This document shows positions 1-9,445 of a stretch of 46,053 bases of DNA, piece after piece (position 1 is the stretch's first letter; the number at the start of each line of letters is the position of its first letter). Source of the DNA: Planctomycetota bacterium. GTDB lineage: Bacteria; Planctomycetota; B15-G4; SIAN01. The notes under the pieces were generated by a model. The model was not told where the DNA came from, did not search any database, and was given only the letters and a program-made list of their open reading frames with translations. The DNA is taken from assembly GCA_009691715.1 (NCBI GenBank), contig SIAN01000032.1, positions 1 to 46,053 on the forward strand, read 5' to 3'. Both the position numbers and the translations under genes were made by a program.

Positions 1-1817
1 TCCAGATAGATCCGTTCGACTCCCGCTTCGAGCGCGGCCTCGACCTGCGCGTCGCTGCGCACCAGCACGGAGAGCTCGAAGTCGTCATCACGACCGCGGC
101 CAGAGGGTGAGGTCCGAGTCGGCGTCGCCGCGACCCGCGCCAGCGCACCCTCCGCCGCAATCTGCCACGGCACGTTCTCGCCACGCCGCTTCACCAGCGC
201 CTCGCACAGCTCGCGGCGCATTCGCGACAGCTCCGACAACGGCGCGATGACCTCGCCCTCGAGTTCGACGCGCACGCCGCGGGTTCCCTTCGCCAGCGCG
301 AAGATCGAATCACCGAGCCGGCCGAGCTGCTCGACCAGCAACTGGCGCGTCAGCGGCCGGTTGCGCGCGGCGACCAGCGCCATGGTCGACTCGACCGTCG
401 CGCTCTTGCCCTCCTCGTCGAGCGCCTCGATCTCGAGCTTCGTGCCGACCCGCCCGCGCACGGTGAACTCGATCGGCACGCGCTTGCGCGGCGGCCCGGT
501 GAAGGTCTCGCGCAGTCGCCGCTCGAGCTCGGGATCCTTGGTCTTGAAGACGCGCGTGCCGACCTCGACCTGCGTCAGATCGGGGCCGTGCTCGCGCAGG
601 AAGCAGAGCTCGACCAGGAACGGCGATCCGCCCTGATCGACCTGGTCGTTCTCGAAACCGACCGCCGGCGCCGCGTTGCCCGTGATCAACTGCCCGTCAA
701 GACGGACCTCGACGATCGTGCCGCCCTGTTCGCCGGCTTCGGGATCGGGCCCCTCGAAAACGACTCCGTCGCCGGCCTTGAGCGGCGCTTGGAGCGCCAC
801 CGTCGCGCGCCGCCCACCCGGCGCCACGTCGGCGACCCAGCCGAGGAAGACGCCGCGCTTCTTGGGATTGCGGCCTTCGACAAGTTGCTGGTGGTTCACG
901 CCGCCGAGGAATCCCGGCGCGAGCCCGCGCGAGAACGTCTGCTCCAGATCGCGCAGTTCCGCGGCCGGCAACCAAACCTGTCCCGACTTCCACGCCTGAT
1001 CGATCGCCTTGCGGTAGGTCGCGCTGACCTGCGCCACGTACTCGGGCGTCTTCAACCGTCCCTCGATCTTGAACGAGCGCACGCCCGCCTCGATCAACTC
1101 CGGCAGTTGCTGCAGCGCCGACAGGTCCTTCGGCGACAGCAGGTAGCGCACCGCGCCAAGGTCCCGCTCCTCTCCGTCGACGTCGAGCGTGTAGGGCATG
1201 CGGCACGCCTGCGCGCACTCGCCGCGGTTGGCCGAGCGCCCGCCCCACACCTCGCTGGTCAGGCACTGCCCGCTCCAACTCACGCACAGCGCGCCATGCA
1301 CGAAGACTTCGAGCTCGAGATCGGTCGCGGCGTGGATCTTCGCGATGTCGGCGACGGAGAGCTCGCGCGCCAGGATCGCGCGTGAGACGCCGCAGCGCCG
1401 TGCGAAGTCGCAGCCCTCAGCGGTCGAGATCGTCATCTGGGTCGAAGCGTGCAACGGGAGATCTGGCGAGACCGCGCGCGCGAGGCGGGCGATGCCCAGA
1501 TCCTGCACGATCAACGCGTCGACGCCGGCTTCAGCGAGTTTGCGGATGCGCTCCTCGGCGGCGGCCAGTTCATGCTCGAACACCAGCGTGTTGAAGGCGC
1601 AGTAGCCCTTCACGCCACGTTGGTGCAGCTCGGACATCAGCTCCGGCAGCGTCTCGATCGCGAAGTTGGTCGCGCGCGCTCGCGCATTCCAGCCGCCCTG
1701 CAAGCCGAAATAGACGGCGTCGGCGCCGTTCTCGATGGCGGCGCGGACGCAGTCATGGTCGCCCGCGGGAGCGAGCAATTCGGGTTTGACGGCGGAAGCG
1801 GGGTGGAAGCGCGGCAC
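1..1817 (-). CDS. U32-family peptidase-like protein with DUF3656 (RlhA/YdcP type), 3' end outside window
   Basis: The reverse strand is open from a GTG at 1817 to the window edge (605 codons). The protein begins VPRFHPASAVKPELLAPAGD, and PELLAPAGD is the classic start of U32 proteins. The family signature follows at about 1260-1320 (EVFVHGALCVSWSGQC), then a second cysteine cluster (NRGECAQACRMPY) and the LSPKDL motif. These cysteines resemble the Fe-S/collagenase-like U32 core. The remaining half matches the DUF3656 extension (VGTRVFKTKDPELERRL, LGRLGDSIFAL). U32 plus DUF3656 is the arrangement of E. coli RlhA (YdcP), needed for hydroxylation of a 23S rRNA cytidine, so an RNA-modification role is likelier than proteolysis. 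No ATG lies upstream in frame, hence the GTG start. It is divergent from the MFS gene, and the C-terminus lies beyond the window. Confidence 0.85.
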   Translation of the reverse strand, partial: MPRFHPASAVKPELLAPAGDHDCVRAAIENGADAVYFGLQGGWNARARATNFAIETLPELMSELHQRGVKGYCAFNTLVFEHELAAAEERIRKLAEAGVDALIVQDLGIARLARAVSPDLPLHASTQMTISTAEGCDFARRCGVSRAILARELSVADIAKIHAATDLELEVFVHGALCVSWSGQCLTSEVWGGRSANRGECAQACRMPYTLDVDGEERDLGAVRYLLSPKDLSALQQLPELIEAGVRSFKIEGRLKTPEYVAQVSATYRKAIDQAWKSGQVWLPAAELRDLEQTFSRGLAPGFLGGVNHQQLVEGRNPKKRGVFLGWVADVAPGGRRATVALQAPLKAGDGVVFEGPDPEAGEQGGTIVEVRLDGQLITGNAAPAVGFENDQVDQGGSPFLVELCFLREHGPDLTQVEVGTRVFKTKDPELERRLRETFTGPPRKRVPIEFTVRGRVGTKLEIEALDEEGKSATVESTMALVAARNRPLTRQLLVEQLGRLGDSIFALAKGTRGVRVELEGEVIAPLSELSRMRRELCEALVKRRGENVPWQIAAEGALARVAATPTRTSPSGRGRDDDFELSVLVRSDAQVEAALEAGVERIYL

Positions 1818-1926
1818 GGTGAGATTCCGATCGGAGCGCGGGGCATGCGGGGCCGAGAGACTACGCGCGCCGCCGTATCATCCCGGCCCCTTTCCTGCCC
1901 CAGGTGCCAGCGTAGTGGTCGCCCCG

Positions 1927-3273
1927 ATGCCGTCGCCGCGCGCGCCCTTCCCCCGCCACCACCGCCGTCGTTCGCTCTTCCTCGCCGTGCCCGAGGGGAT
2001 GCTCTACGCGGGGATGGTCGGCTTCGCCGAGCAGTGGTTCGTGGTCGACGCGATTCGGCTCGGAGCGAGCGCGTTCGAGCAGGGGCTCATCGTCGGCGTG
2101 CCGCTCTTCGTCGGGGCACTCGGGCCGATGCTCGCGGTGCGGTTGCTGCGGTTCGTGCGCTCGCGCAGGGCGCTGGTGGCCAGCTTCTGCGCGGCGCAGG
2201 CGGCTGCGCTGCTGCTGATCGCCCTGCTCGACGCGCTCGGCCGCCAAACGCCGCATCTGCTGATCGCGGGCGCGGTGCTCTACCAGATCGCGGGACAGGG
2301 CGGCTCGCCCGCGTGGACCTCTTGGTACGGCGACCTCGTGCCGGAACGGATGCGCGGCAACTACTTCGCCCATCGCACACGCGCCGTTCAGTACACCATC
2401 TGCGCCACGATGGTGGTGGCGGGTCTGCTGCTCCAGTCGCTCGAGCCGCACCTCTGTTTTGGCGTGACCACGACCGCGTGGTGGCCGGAGTGGGCGTCGC
2501 CCGGCCGCGGTTTCGCGCTGATCTTCGCCATCGCCGGCCTGTCGCGCCTCGCGTCGACCGTGCTGCTGCTCCTGTCGCCGGAGCCGAAGTTCAACGGCCT
2601 CGCGAGCAGCGGCAAGGTGGTGCAGTTCCTCCGCACCGCGCGCGGCGGCAACGCCTGGCGGATCGTGGTCGGCAACGCCGCCTACTACGCCGCCGTCTAC
2701 CTCGCCAGCCCGTTCTTCCTGCCGTTCATGGCGCAGGAACTGCACTTCTCCTACGTGATGCTGATGGCCGCTCTCGCCGCGCAGATCGGGCTGAAGGCCG
2801 TGCTGCAGCGCCGCTACGGCGAGCTGATCGATCGCCACGGCGCGCGCCCGGTCTTCCTGATCGGCGTGCTCGGCGTCGCAATCGCGCCACTCCCGTTCCT
2901 CTGGGCCACCGGCTGGCCTTCCGTCTTCGCCTCGCAGATCGCGTCGGGCGTCGCGTGGGGCTGCCTCGAACTCGGCCTGTTCGTCCTGCTGCTGCAGACG
3001 ACCTTCCGCACCACCCGCGTCCACGCGATCGCCGCGCAGAGCGGCATGAACGGCTTCGGCCAACTCGCCGGCAGCCTCGCGGGCGGGGCGCTGTTGGCGG
3101 CGACCGATCGCTCGTTCCGCATCGTGATCGCGGTCAGCATCGTCGCGCGACTGCTGCTCGCGCTGCTGGCGGCGAAGCTGGTGCGGCCGCGCGAGGATGG
3201 CGCGGACACGGGGGTGAAGGAGTTGCTGCTCAAAGGACTCAGGCGAACTAGCCCGAATGAAGCTCGCCCGTAG
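1927..3273 (+). CDS. MFS transporter
   Basis: A 448-residue hydrophobic protein with about twelve predicted membrane segments. Recognisable major-facilitator elements are WTSWYGDLVPERMRGNYF (the loop 2-3 type motif, D-x-V-P-E-x-x-R-G-x-Y-F) and a central charged loop (LLLSPEPKFNGLASSGKVVQFL) separating two six-helix bundles. The C-terminal half holds LIDRHGARPVFLIG, a second loop motif. It should sit in the inner membrane, and the substrate cannot be read from the sequence. I chose ATG 1927 because the residues before it run over the divergent promoter region and the U32 start. An in-frame GTG at 1915 is a close alternative. The stop lies 21 nt before the start of the next gene. Confidence 0.8.
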   Translation: MPSPRAPFPRHHRRRSLFLAVPEGMLYAGMVGFAEQWFVVDAIRLGASAFEQGLIVGVPLFVGALGPMLAVRLLRFVRSRRALVASFCAAQAAALLLIALLDALGRQTPHLLIAGAVLYQIAGQGGSPAWTSWYGDLVPERMRGNYFAHRTRAVQYTICATMVVAGLLLQSLEPHLCFGVTTTAWWPEWASPGRGFALIFAIAGLSRLASTVLLLLSPEPKFNGLASSGKVVQFLRTARGGNAWRIVVGNAAYYAAVYLASPFFLPFMAQELHFSYVMLMAALAAQIGLKAVLQRRYGELIDRHGARPVFLIGVLGVAIAPLPFLWATGWPSVFASQIASGVAWGCLELGLFVLLLQTTFRTTRVHAIAAQSGMNGFGQLAGSLAGGALLAATDRSFRIVIAVSIVARLLLALLAAKLVRPREDGADTGVKELLLKGLRRTSPNEARP

Positions 3274-3294
3274 AGTGCTCGGAAGGGGTGTCAC

Positions 3295-5679
3295 ATGCTC
3301 TTCGCCGCCGCGTTCATGGCCGCGCTCGCGCTGTCGCAAGCCGCGCCGCCGGAGCCAGTAGCGCCGCTCGACGCGGCCTACGCCACCCAGCGCGATGCGC
3401 TGATCGAGAAGCTGAAGGTCCATCCCTATCTTCCAGCGGATCGAGCTCGTGCCGTGCTCCGAGTTTCCGCCGGTGTTGTGGCTGGTGCAGCGGCGGACCG
3501 GCCGCGCCTTCGACGCGATCGTGGTGCTGGCGAGCGCGGGCGACCTCGATAACTACTGGAAGCTCTGCGGCGGGCCCGACTCGATCGGCTTCAACCACTG
3601 GAACGGCGAGCTCGAGCTCGGCGTGGTCCGGCGCGACCTGTACGAGAAGCAGGACGACGAACGCGACCGCGGCGACGCGCTCTGGGTGATGGCGCGCTCG
3701 CTGCTCGATGCGGGAGCGCCGCATGACGCCTGGGTGCGCGACGGTCTCGCCTTCGCGCTCTCGTGCCACACCGGCGATGCCGCCGCGCCGAAGTTCGGCA
3801 ACCTCCGCGCGCGGACGTTGTCGTGGTGGGCCAAGCGTTTGCGCGATCCTGCCACGCTCGACGGATCGTTCCTGCCGATCGACGAACTGCCGCGGATCGG
3901 CGATGCGTATGGCCTGCTCACGCTCCTGTCGCGGCGCGTGGGCGGCGGCCTTCCTACCGACAGCCGCGAGGCGAGCGACGCGCGCTACGCCTTCATGGTC
4001 GAGGCCTACCTCTTCACGCTCTACCTCTGGCGCGAGGAGGGCGGTGAGAACAAGCCGCTGCTGGTCGAACGGCTCGCCTCGCTGCTCGGCACGAAGTCCG
4101 CGACGGCGAGCCCGCAAAAGTTCGACGCCGTGGCGCTGCAGTCCGGCTTCGTCAACTTCGTCGCCACCGAGCTCGCGAAAATGAAGCAGCCGGAGAGCGC
4201 GTTGCCGCCCGAGCTGGTGGAAGGGCTGAGGAAGGCGATGCCCGGCAAGAAGCCGAGCGACGCCGCGACCGGCAAGGCCGCTCCGGCTGGCAAGACGATC
4301 GCGAGCAACGTCCTCGATCTCACCTTCGAGCCGAAGGATCTGCTCGAACTGCCGTTGCCACCCGAAGCGCGACTCGGCGCCGCGCTGCTGCAGGCCGGCG
4401 AGGGGGCGCTCGACGCGGCGGCCGCGACGATCGAGACGCTCGCGAACGGGCTGCCCGCAGGCGATCCGCTCACCGCGCGCGCACTCCGCGATGTCAGCCG
4501 TCTGCGCGCGCTCGCTGTGGCGCGACGGGAGTTCCTGGTCGCGGCGTGCGGCAATCCGAAGAAGCTGCGCTTCGACCATGAGGGCGCGACCAAACAGGGC
4601 ACGGTGCAGGAGCTCGACGGCGAGGTGCTGCTGTTGTCGGGCGCGAAGGGCGAGGTGCAGCGCGTCGCGCTCGACACCATCGGTTGCGAGGAACTGCTGC
4701 GGTCGATGACCGAGCACAAGCGCGAGGACGGCAGCAAGGCCGTGCGCAGCTACGCGGCCGTGCTGGCTGGTCGCAAGGGTGTGGCGAAAGAGGTCACGCT
4801 GCGCGCCGATGTCGACGAGACGGCGCTGCTGTTCGCGACCGGCAGTTCCGGCCGGATCATCGAAGAACTCGCCGCCGCACCGCTGCCCGACACGGCCGCT
4901 GCCGGCGAGAGCGCGCTCGAACGCATCACCAAGCTGCTGTCGAGCCATCGCGACGAGCCGCTCGTCGTCGCACGGCTGCCGCTCACGGCGCGCGTCGAGA
5001 ACCTCGGCGAAGGGCGGGTGCGCCTGACCTGCGACTGGAAGGATCCGAAGCATGCGGGCGACTTCGCGCCGGTCGCGTTCCGCAGCAAGATGCGCAACGA
5101 GCAGCCGCTCAAATTCGACGAAAAGGCGTCCTACATGAAGCAGGACGCCGGCGAGCTCAAGATGCGCGGCGTCGCCTTCTGGCAGTCGAAGCTCGCGTTC
5201 GAGGCACCGCTCACCTGTCGTTACCGCTTCCGCTACCACCACGAGCGCAGCGAGCCATCGGTCGATGGGATCATCTGCAACATCAACATCCTCGTGTGCG
5301 ACGACGGCAGCAAGAACTGGATCGGCGCCAATGACATGTCGGGCATCCAGTGTTTGGACGGCATCAAGAACGACTACGACAAACCGAGACCGAGTACGCG
5401 CGCGACTACGACGTGACCGTCACGCACGATGGCAAGCGGGCGAGCCTCGCCTGCGACGGCTTTTCGCCGCGTTCGGTGCTGGTCTACAACCGGCGGTCGG
5501 GTTTCGTCGGCATCGCATGCGAAAGCGATGTCATCGTCCACCTCGACGAGTTGGTCCTCGAAGCGAAGCTCGCGCCCGAATCGCTGGTACCGGCGCGCGA
5601 CGCGTGGCTCGAACAGGAGCTCGCGGCGCGGTTCGAGCCGAAGGACGACGCGGCGAAGAAGGGCAAGCCGAAGCGCTGA
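3295..5679 (+). pseudogene. Large secreted protein of unknown function, two compensating frameshifts
   Basis: The start is ATG 3295 after GGAAGGGG, giving a signal peptide (MLFAAAFMAALALSQA). The frame then breaks twice. Near 3427 it passes from KVHP into IFQRIELVPCSEFPP in the next frame; one extra T would explain this. Near 5380 it returns to the first frame (NDYDK to TETEYARDYDV); one missing base would explain this. The shifts cancel, so the restored product is about 794 residues ending in the lysine-rich tail KDDAAKKGKPKR. The middle is rich in Leu/Ala/Glu. The last 250 residues (WQSKLAF to DGIICNINILVCDDGSKNW, then LVYNRRSGFVGIACESDVIVHLDELVLEA) look like a beta-sandwich of the LamG/DUF1080 kind, which is an inference from pattern only. 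I do not recognise the family. Either two sequencing indels or a recently broken gene. Confidence 0.6.
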
Positions 5680-7065
5680 CCGGCGCGCCGTGCGGATCTT
5701 GCTCTCGGGGAAGGTGTAGGTGTCGAACCCCTGGCCCTTCGAGTAGTGGACGTAGCCGTCCTGGTTGTTGCCGCGATGGGAGAGCACGTCAGTCTTGCCG
5801 TCGCCGTCGAAGTCGCCGACCAGCACGTGGCCGGGCGACAGGTCGAGGTCGTACCACGGGTTGTAGAAGTGGTCGTCACGGTAGTAATTGACGTAGGCGC
5901 CCTTCTTGCCGATGGAGTCCGCGAACGAGAAGACGTCCGCCTTCGAGTCGCCATCGAAGTCGACGACGATCAGGGTGTTCGAATCGTCGATCAGCTTGAG
6001 GTCGTCGGTATGGACCCGCGCGAACGTCCCGTCGCGCTCGAAAAAGCAGATCTGGGCCGTGCCTTTCGACGCGTCGGTGATCGCGACGAAGTCCGTGCAA
6101 CCGTTGCCGTCGACGTCGCCGCGCTTGTTCCAGCCGCCGGGTCTGCGGATGTTCATCGCGGTGAGGTAGCTCGTGCTGAAGCCGGGCTTTCCCGCCGGAT
6201 GCGAGAAGAGCGGGGCCGGCAGCGAACTGCCGCCGGTCACGACGCCGCTCGCATTGACGCTGGCATCGCTGCCGTACTGGACGACGCTCGTCAGCCGCGA
6301 CGCGTTCGCCGCGCCCTGGTCGTAGCGCAGCGAGTACGCCCGCGCGATGGACCCGTCGACCTTCACCGTCACGGTCGTGAGCCGGGCGTCCGTGTCGGTG
6401 AGCGCCGCCGCATCCGCCGCTGCCGTCAGTCGGTCGATCCGCGTGCGATCCCAGAAGTACCGAACCTCGGCGCCGTTCCAGGTCACGCAATCCGCATAGA
6501 CGTCGCCGCCGAGCGTCTGCCACGTGTAGTCGACGCGATTGCCGTGGAGGTCGACCACCGAGCTGATCGCGAAGCGGCAGGTCTTCGAGCCGGAGCCGAT
6601 GTTCGGGACGTAGGTGGTCTTGGTGCCGTTCTTCTCGGTCACGATCCAGTGATTGTTGACCGTGTCCTGCGTGATCCTGCGGAAGCCCTGCACGCGCGTC
6701 GAGTGCGTGCCTCCGAGGCTCTTGTCCGCGACCAGATCCTCGCCGTCGAGCAGGTAGGTGTCCTTCGAATCGAACTTCGGCGCGCCGTGGCCCGGCGCCA
6801 CGCGCGTGACGAAGGAGAAGCCGGAGCAGCTCCAGCCGACGCCGACCTGGCCGTTGCCGCCGCCGGAGTGGTAGGAGAGCCCGAGCGATGGCGTGAGCGA
6901 GCGGTACGCCGGCAACTCGAACGGGATCTGGTAGGTGAACGCGCCAGACAGCGCGTCCATGTTCTGGAACGGGATCGGCCCGTCGTCGCCGGACGACGCC
7001 TGGTACGCGAGCGCTGGAGCGGCGAGGACAACAAGGGACATCACCAGGGCGAAGCCGCAACGCAT
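5374..7065 (-). CDS. SpvB/Rhs-type protein with VCBS/FG-GAP repeats, 3' end lost
   Basis: ATG 7065 follows GGGAGG at good spacing (another ATG at 7071 is too close to it) and begins a signal peptide (MRCGFALVMSLVVLAAPALA). Residues 25-200 match the N-terminal domain of SpvB/TcaC and Rhs-like proteins: GPIPFQNMDALSGAFTYQIP, SLTPSLGLSYHSGGGNGQVGVGWS, then the L-D-G-E-D-L element. Calcium-binding FG-GAP/VCBS repeats follow (GDVDGNGCTDFVA, VDFDGDSKADVFSF, GDFDGDGKTDVLSH). Homology stops abruptly near 5690. From there to the stop at 5374 the protein is just the antisense of the neighbouring converging gene, arginine- and leucine-rich and without motifs. Full-length relatives normally continue for many hundreds of residues into YD/RHS repeats. 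This is therefore the 5' part of a larger secreted shell protein, truncated at a junction 10-15 bases beyond the stop of the gene at 3295-5679. Confidence 0.65.
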   Translation of the reverse strand: MRCGFALVMSLVVLAAPALAYQASSGDDGPIPFQNMDALSGAFTYQIPFELPAYRSLTPSLGLSYHSGGGNGQVGVGWSCSGFSFVTRVAPGHGAPKFDSKDTYLLDGEDLVADKSLGGTHSTRVQGFRRITQDTVNNHWIVTEKNGTKTTYVPNIGSGSKTCRFAISSVVDLHGNRVDYTWQTLGGDVYADCVTWNGAEVRYFWDRTRIDRLTAAADAAALTDTDARLTTVTVKVDGSIARAYSLRYDQGAANASRLTSVVQYGSDASVNASGVVTGGSSLPAPLFSHPAGKPGFSTSYLTAMNIRRPGGWNKRGDVDGNGCTDFVAITDASKGTAQICFFERDGTFARVHTDDLKLIDDSNTLIVVDFDGDSKADVFSFADSIGKKGAYVNYYRDDHFYNPWYDLDLSPGHVLVGDFDGDGKTDVLSHRGNNQDGYVHYSKGQGFDTYTFPESKIRTARRSALRLALLRRVVLRLEPRRELLFEPRVARRYQRFGRELRFEDQLVEVDDDIAFACDADETRPPVVDQHRTRRKAVAGEARPLAIVRDGHVVVARVLGLGLS

Positions 7066-7173
7066 GACCATCCTCCCGTTCGGCCGCGCGCGCCCCGGAA
7101 GCCCCGGTGCTGCATCGCGGCACATGAACGAGAGGCGTCTCTGCGCTTCCGGCGTTACGGCGGACCTGAGGCG

Positions 7174-9099
7174 TCAGCCGCCCGCCAGGAAACCGCGGAT
7201 CGCGACGACGGCGCTTTGCGGAACGCTGCTGCCACCGCGCGGCCAGTGGCTGGTGAGCTGCTCGCGCGACGAGCTCTCTTCGCCTGGGTGCTGGACCGAC
7301 AGGAAGAGCGTCGTGCCATCGGGCGTGAAGCACGGGCCAGTCAGCTCGCAGTCGACCGGGCCCGACGCGGCCTGGAATGCCACACCCTTCATCGGCCCGC
7401 GGGTGCGGAAGAAGAAAAGGCCGTTGTTGCCACGCGCAGCGTAGTCGGGCTTCGCAAGTCTGCCGACCGTGGCTTCCGCCGACGTGATATCGGAAGTGAC
7501 CCAGAGGTCGCCGTTCGCGTCGAAGGCGAGGTTGTCGGGGCAGGAGAAGCCGCCGCTTTGCCCGCCCTCGGCGAAGATGCTCCAGCTGAAGGCGAGTGAC
7601 GCGGGGTCGCCGCCGTCCTCTTCGAGGCGCGCGATGCGGCCGTGCAGGTCGGCCGGCACGCGCATCTTCTGATTGGTGAGTGCGACGTAGAGGCTGCCGT
7701 CGTGCGGGTGGATCTCGGCGTCCTCGGGCCGCTCGAGCGGCGTGCCGCCGAGGAGTTGCGCCGCGGTGAGCACGTCGGCGAGGACCTCGGCCTGTGACGC
7801 AAACTGCGGCGTGCCGTCGGGCTTCTTCGCGGCGGAGAGTGACTGCTGACTCGCGAGGTCGAGCAGCAGCCAGCGGCCGCGGGTCGCGCGCGTTGAAACG
7901 CGCGACGGATCCTTGGCGGCGCCACTCGATCCTGAAACCGTCTCACCTGAAGCCGTTGCGCGTGATGCTCGCTCGCCTGAAGCGGGCTCAGCGGTTGCCA
8001 CCGGATCTTCGAGTTGTGCTACGTAGAGCCGTCCCGATTCGAGCAGTGCCATGTCCCTCGCGCGGTCGCCCGTGACCTTGCCGGCCGCGACGAACTTGTA
8101 GAGGCACGAGTCGTTCTTGTCGTCGCCCATGTAGGCGACCAGCGTCCCATCGGCGCCCACGCGGATCGCGACGTTCTCGTGCCGGAAGCGGCCGAGCGCG
8201 GTGTGTTTGCGCGGAGTGCTGTTCGGATCGAACGGATCGACCTCGACCACCCAGCCCCAGTGGCGCTTCGTCGCGTAGGGCTCCTTCGGCCAGCGATAAA
8301 CGAACTCCGGCAACTCCGAGGCGAACTCGTGGAAGTTCTCCTCGCACGACAGCACCGTCCCCCACGGCGTGATCCCGCCCGAGCAGTTCGCGAGCGTGCC
8401 GCGCGCGGTCGGACCGCCGTCGAGGTTGGCCGCAGGCCCCGTGAGCTGGTGTGGGGTGTTTGCGTCGAGGCGGCGCGAGAAGCGCGAGCCAGCGACGACG
8501 CGCCAGCCGCCGCCAGTTCCGCCAACTGCGCGTTCGTCACGCTCGTCGCGGCGGACATGCAGCACGGAGAGGCCGACCGCGCGCTGCTCGGCGAGGATCT
8601 GCGCGTCGCTCTTCGCCGGGGCATTCGCTCCCGGCTGCCAGTCGGCGTGGAAGAGCTGGAGCGTGAGCCCCTCGTGGTTGACGACGAGCAGCCCCTCGCG
8701 GCTCGACGCCGCCTTCGCGACGAAACCGCGATGCGGCGCCGCAAGGTCGGGCGCATGGTCGCGGACGTCGATCGGCAGGAAGGCGGTGAAGTCGCAGCCG
8801 CCGCCGACTCGCGCGACGATCTGGCCGGCGGCGTCACGCGCGAGTGCGTCGCCTTCGCTCGCCAGCAGCTCGACGCGCAGCTCCGGCGCGACGACGAAGT
8901 CATCAACCGTCGTCGGCGCGATCGGGGTGAAGGGGGCGCCGGTCGCGCGGCGCTCAGCGGCGGCATCCGCCGGCGCGAGACGCCACTGCAGGCACGCCGG
9001 AATCAGCGCGCCAAGAGCCGATCCGGCGGCGACTTTCAGCACGTCGCGGCGGGAGGGCGAAGGATCGGACGGGGCAACGGCGGGTTTCGTCGGCTGCAT
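7174..9099 (-). CDS. PhoX-family alkaline phosphatase-like protein (DUF839), Tat-exported
   Basis: A 641-residue protein with a twin-arginine signal (SRRDVLKVAAGSALGALIPAC) about 15 residues from the chosen ATG 9099; a longer start at 9177 would only add unlikely sequence. PhoX landmarks appear in order: LVVNHEG, NCSGGITPWGTVLSCEEN, RFRHENVAI, YMGDDKND, RPEDAEIHPHDGSLYVALTN and DNLAFDANGDLWVTSD. These Glu/Asp/Cys-rich loops bind the Ca/Fe cofactor in characterised PhoX enzymes, which hydrolyse phosphomonoesters in the periplasm. An unusual Ser/Gly/Ala/Thr-rich insertion of about 40 residues (7880-8000, around ASGETVSGSSGAAK) lies between two propeller blades. I see no Pho box. The phosphatase activity itself is inferred from family membership. 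Confidence 0.85.
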   Translation of the reverse strand: MQPTKPAVAPSDPSPSRRDVLKVAAGSALGALIPACLQWRLAPADAAAERRATGAPFTPIAPTTVDDFVVAPELRVELLASEGDALARDAAGQIVARVGGGCDFTAFLPIDVRDHAPDLAAPHRGFVAKAASSREGLLVVNHEGLTLQLFHADWQPGANAPAKSDAQILAEQRAVGLSVLHVRRDERDERAVGGTGGGWRVVAGSRFSRRLDANTPHQLTGPAANLDGGPTARGTLANCSGGITPWGTVLSCEENFHEFASELPEFVYRWPKEPYATKRHWGWVVEVDPFDPNSTPRKHTALGRFRHENVAIRVGADGTLVAYMGDDKNDSCLYKFVAAGKVTGDRARDMALLESGRLYVAQLEDPVATAEPASGERASRATASGETVSGSSGAAKDPSRVSTRATRGRWLLLDLASQQSLSAAKKPDGTPQFASQAEVLADVLTAAQLLGGTPLERPEDAEIHPHDGSLYVALTNQKMRVPADLHGRIARLEEDGGDPASLAFSWSIFAEGGQSGGFSCPDNLAFDANGDLWVTSDITSAEATVGRLAKPDYAARGNNGLFFFRTRGPMKGVAFQAASGPVDCELTGPCFTPDGTTLFLSVQHPGEESSSREQLTSHWPRGGSSVPQSAVVAIRGFLAGG

Positions 9100-9445
9100 C
9101 GATTTCACCGGACTCAACGGGATCTGCGCACGCCTCGAATTCGGCAACCCCGGCGGGCACGACAGGCTTAATCGCATGGTCGGTCAAGAGCCACCTCGAA
9201 CCGTTGGAGCGGCGTGAAGTTTCGATGAAGCCGGGGCGCGACGCTCCGGTTCGACGCAGGGCTTCGACGAACCGCTGCTTCAGCGGCGGCTCGAAACGGC
9301 AGCCGGCAACTTCCACGCGGCAAGAGCGATAGAGCCGATGACGCAGGCCGGCACGATCAGGGGCGCGTCCCGCAGATCACTCAAGGTCGTGCTCCGAAGC
9401 TTGCGCCCGCGAATCGCCGCGTCGAGCCAACGATCGGCCGCGTGC
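9100..9445. other. Intergenic stretch between PhoX and the propeller gene
   Basis: About 346 bases with no convincing gene. A 60-codon reverse frame (9280-9462) has a hydrophobic end but no ribosome site or recognisable family and overlaps the end of the next gene. No Pho box, T-run terminator or repeat was found. It presumably carries the phoX promoter on the reverse strand. Confidence 0.4.

Noticed and set aside
1449..3423. Very long frames on both strands across the MFS gene (600 and 520 codons)
   Set aside because: Arg/Ala/Gly- or Gln/Arg-rich translations without motifs; shadows produced by high GC content at the third codon position.
5679..5700. GGCGCGCC next to the SpvB junction as a cloning or recombination scar
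   Set aside because: An eight-base palindrome of G and C is expected by chance in sequence of this composition.
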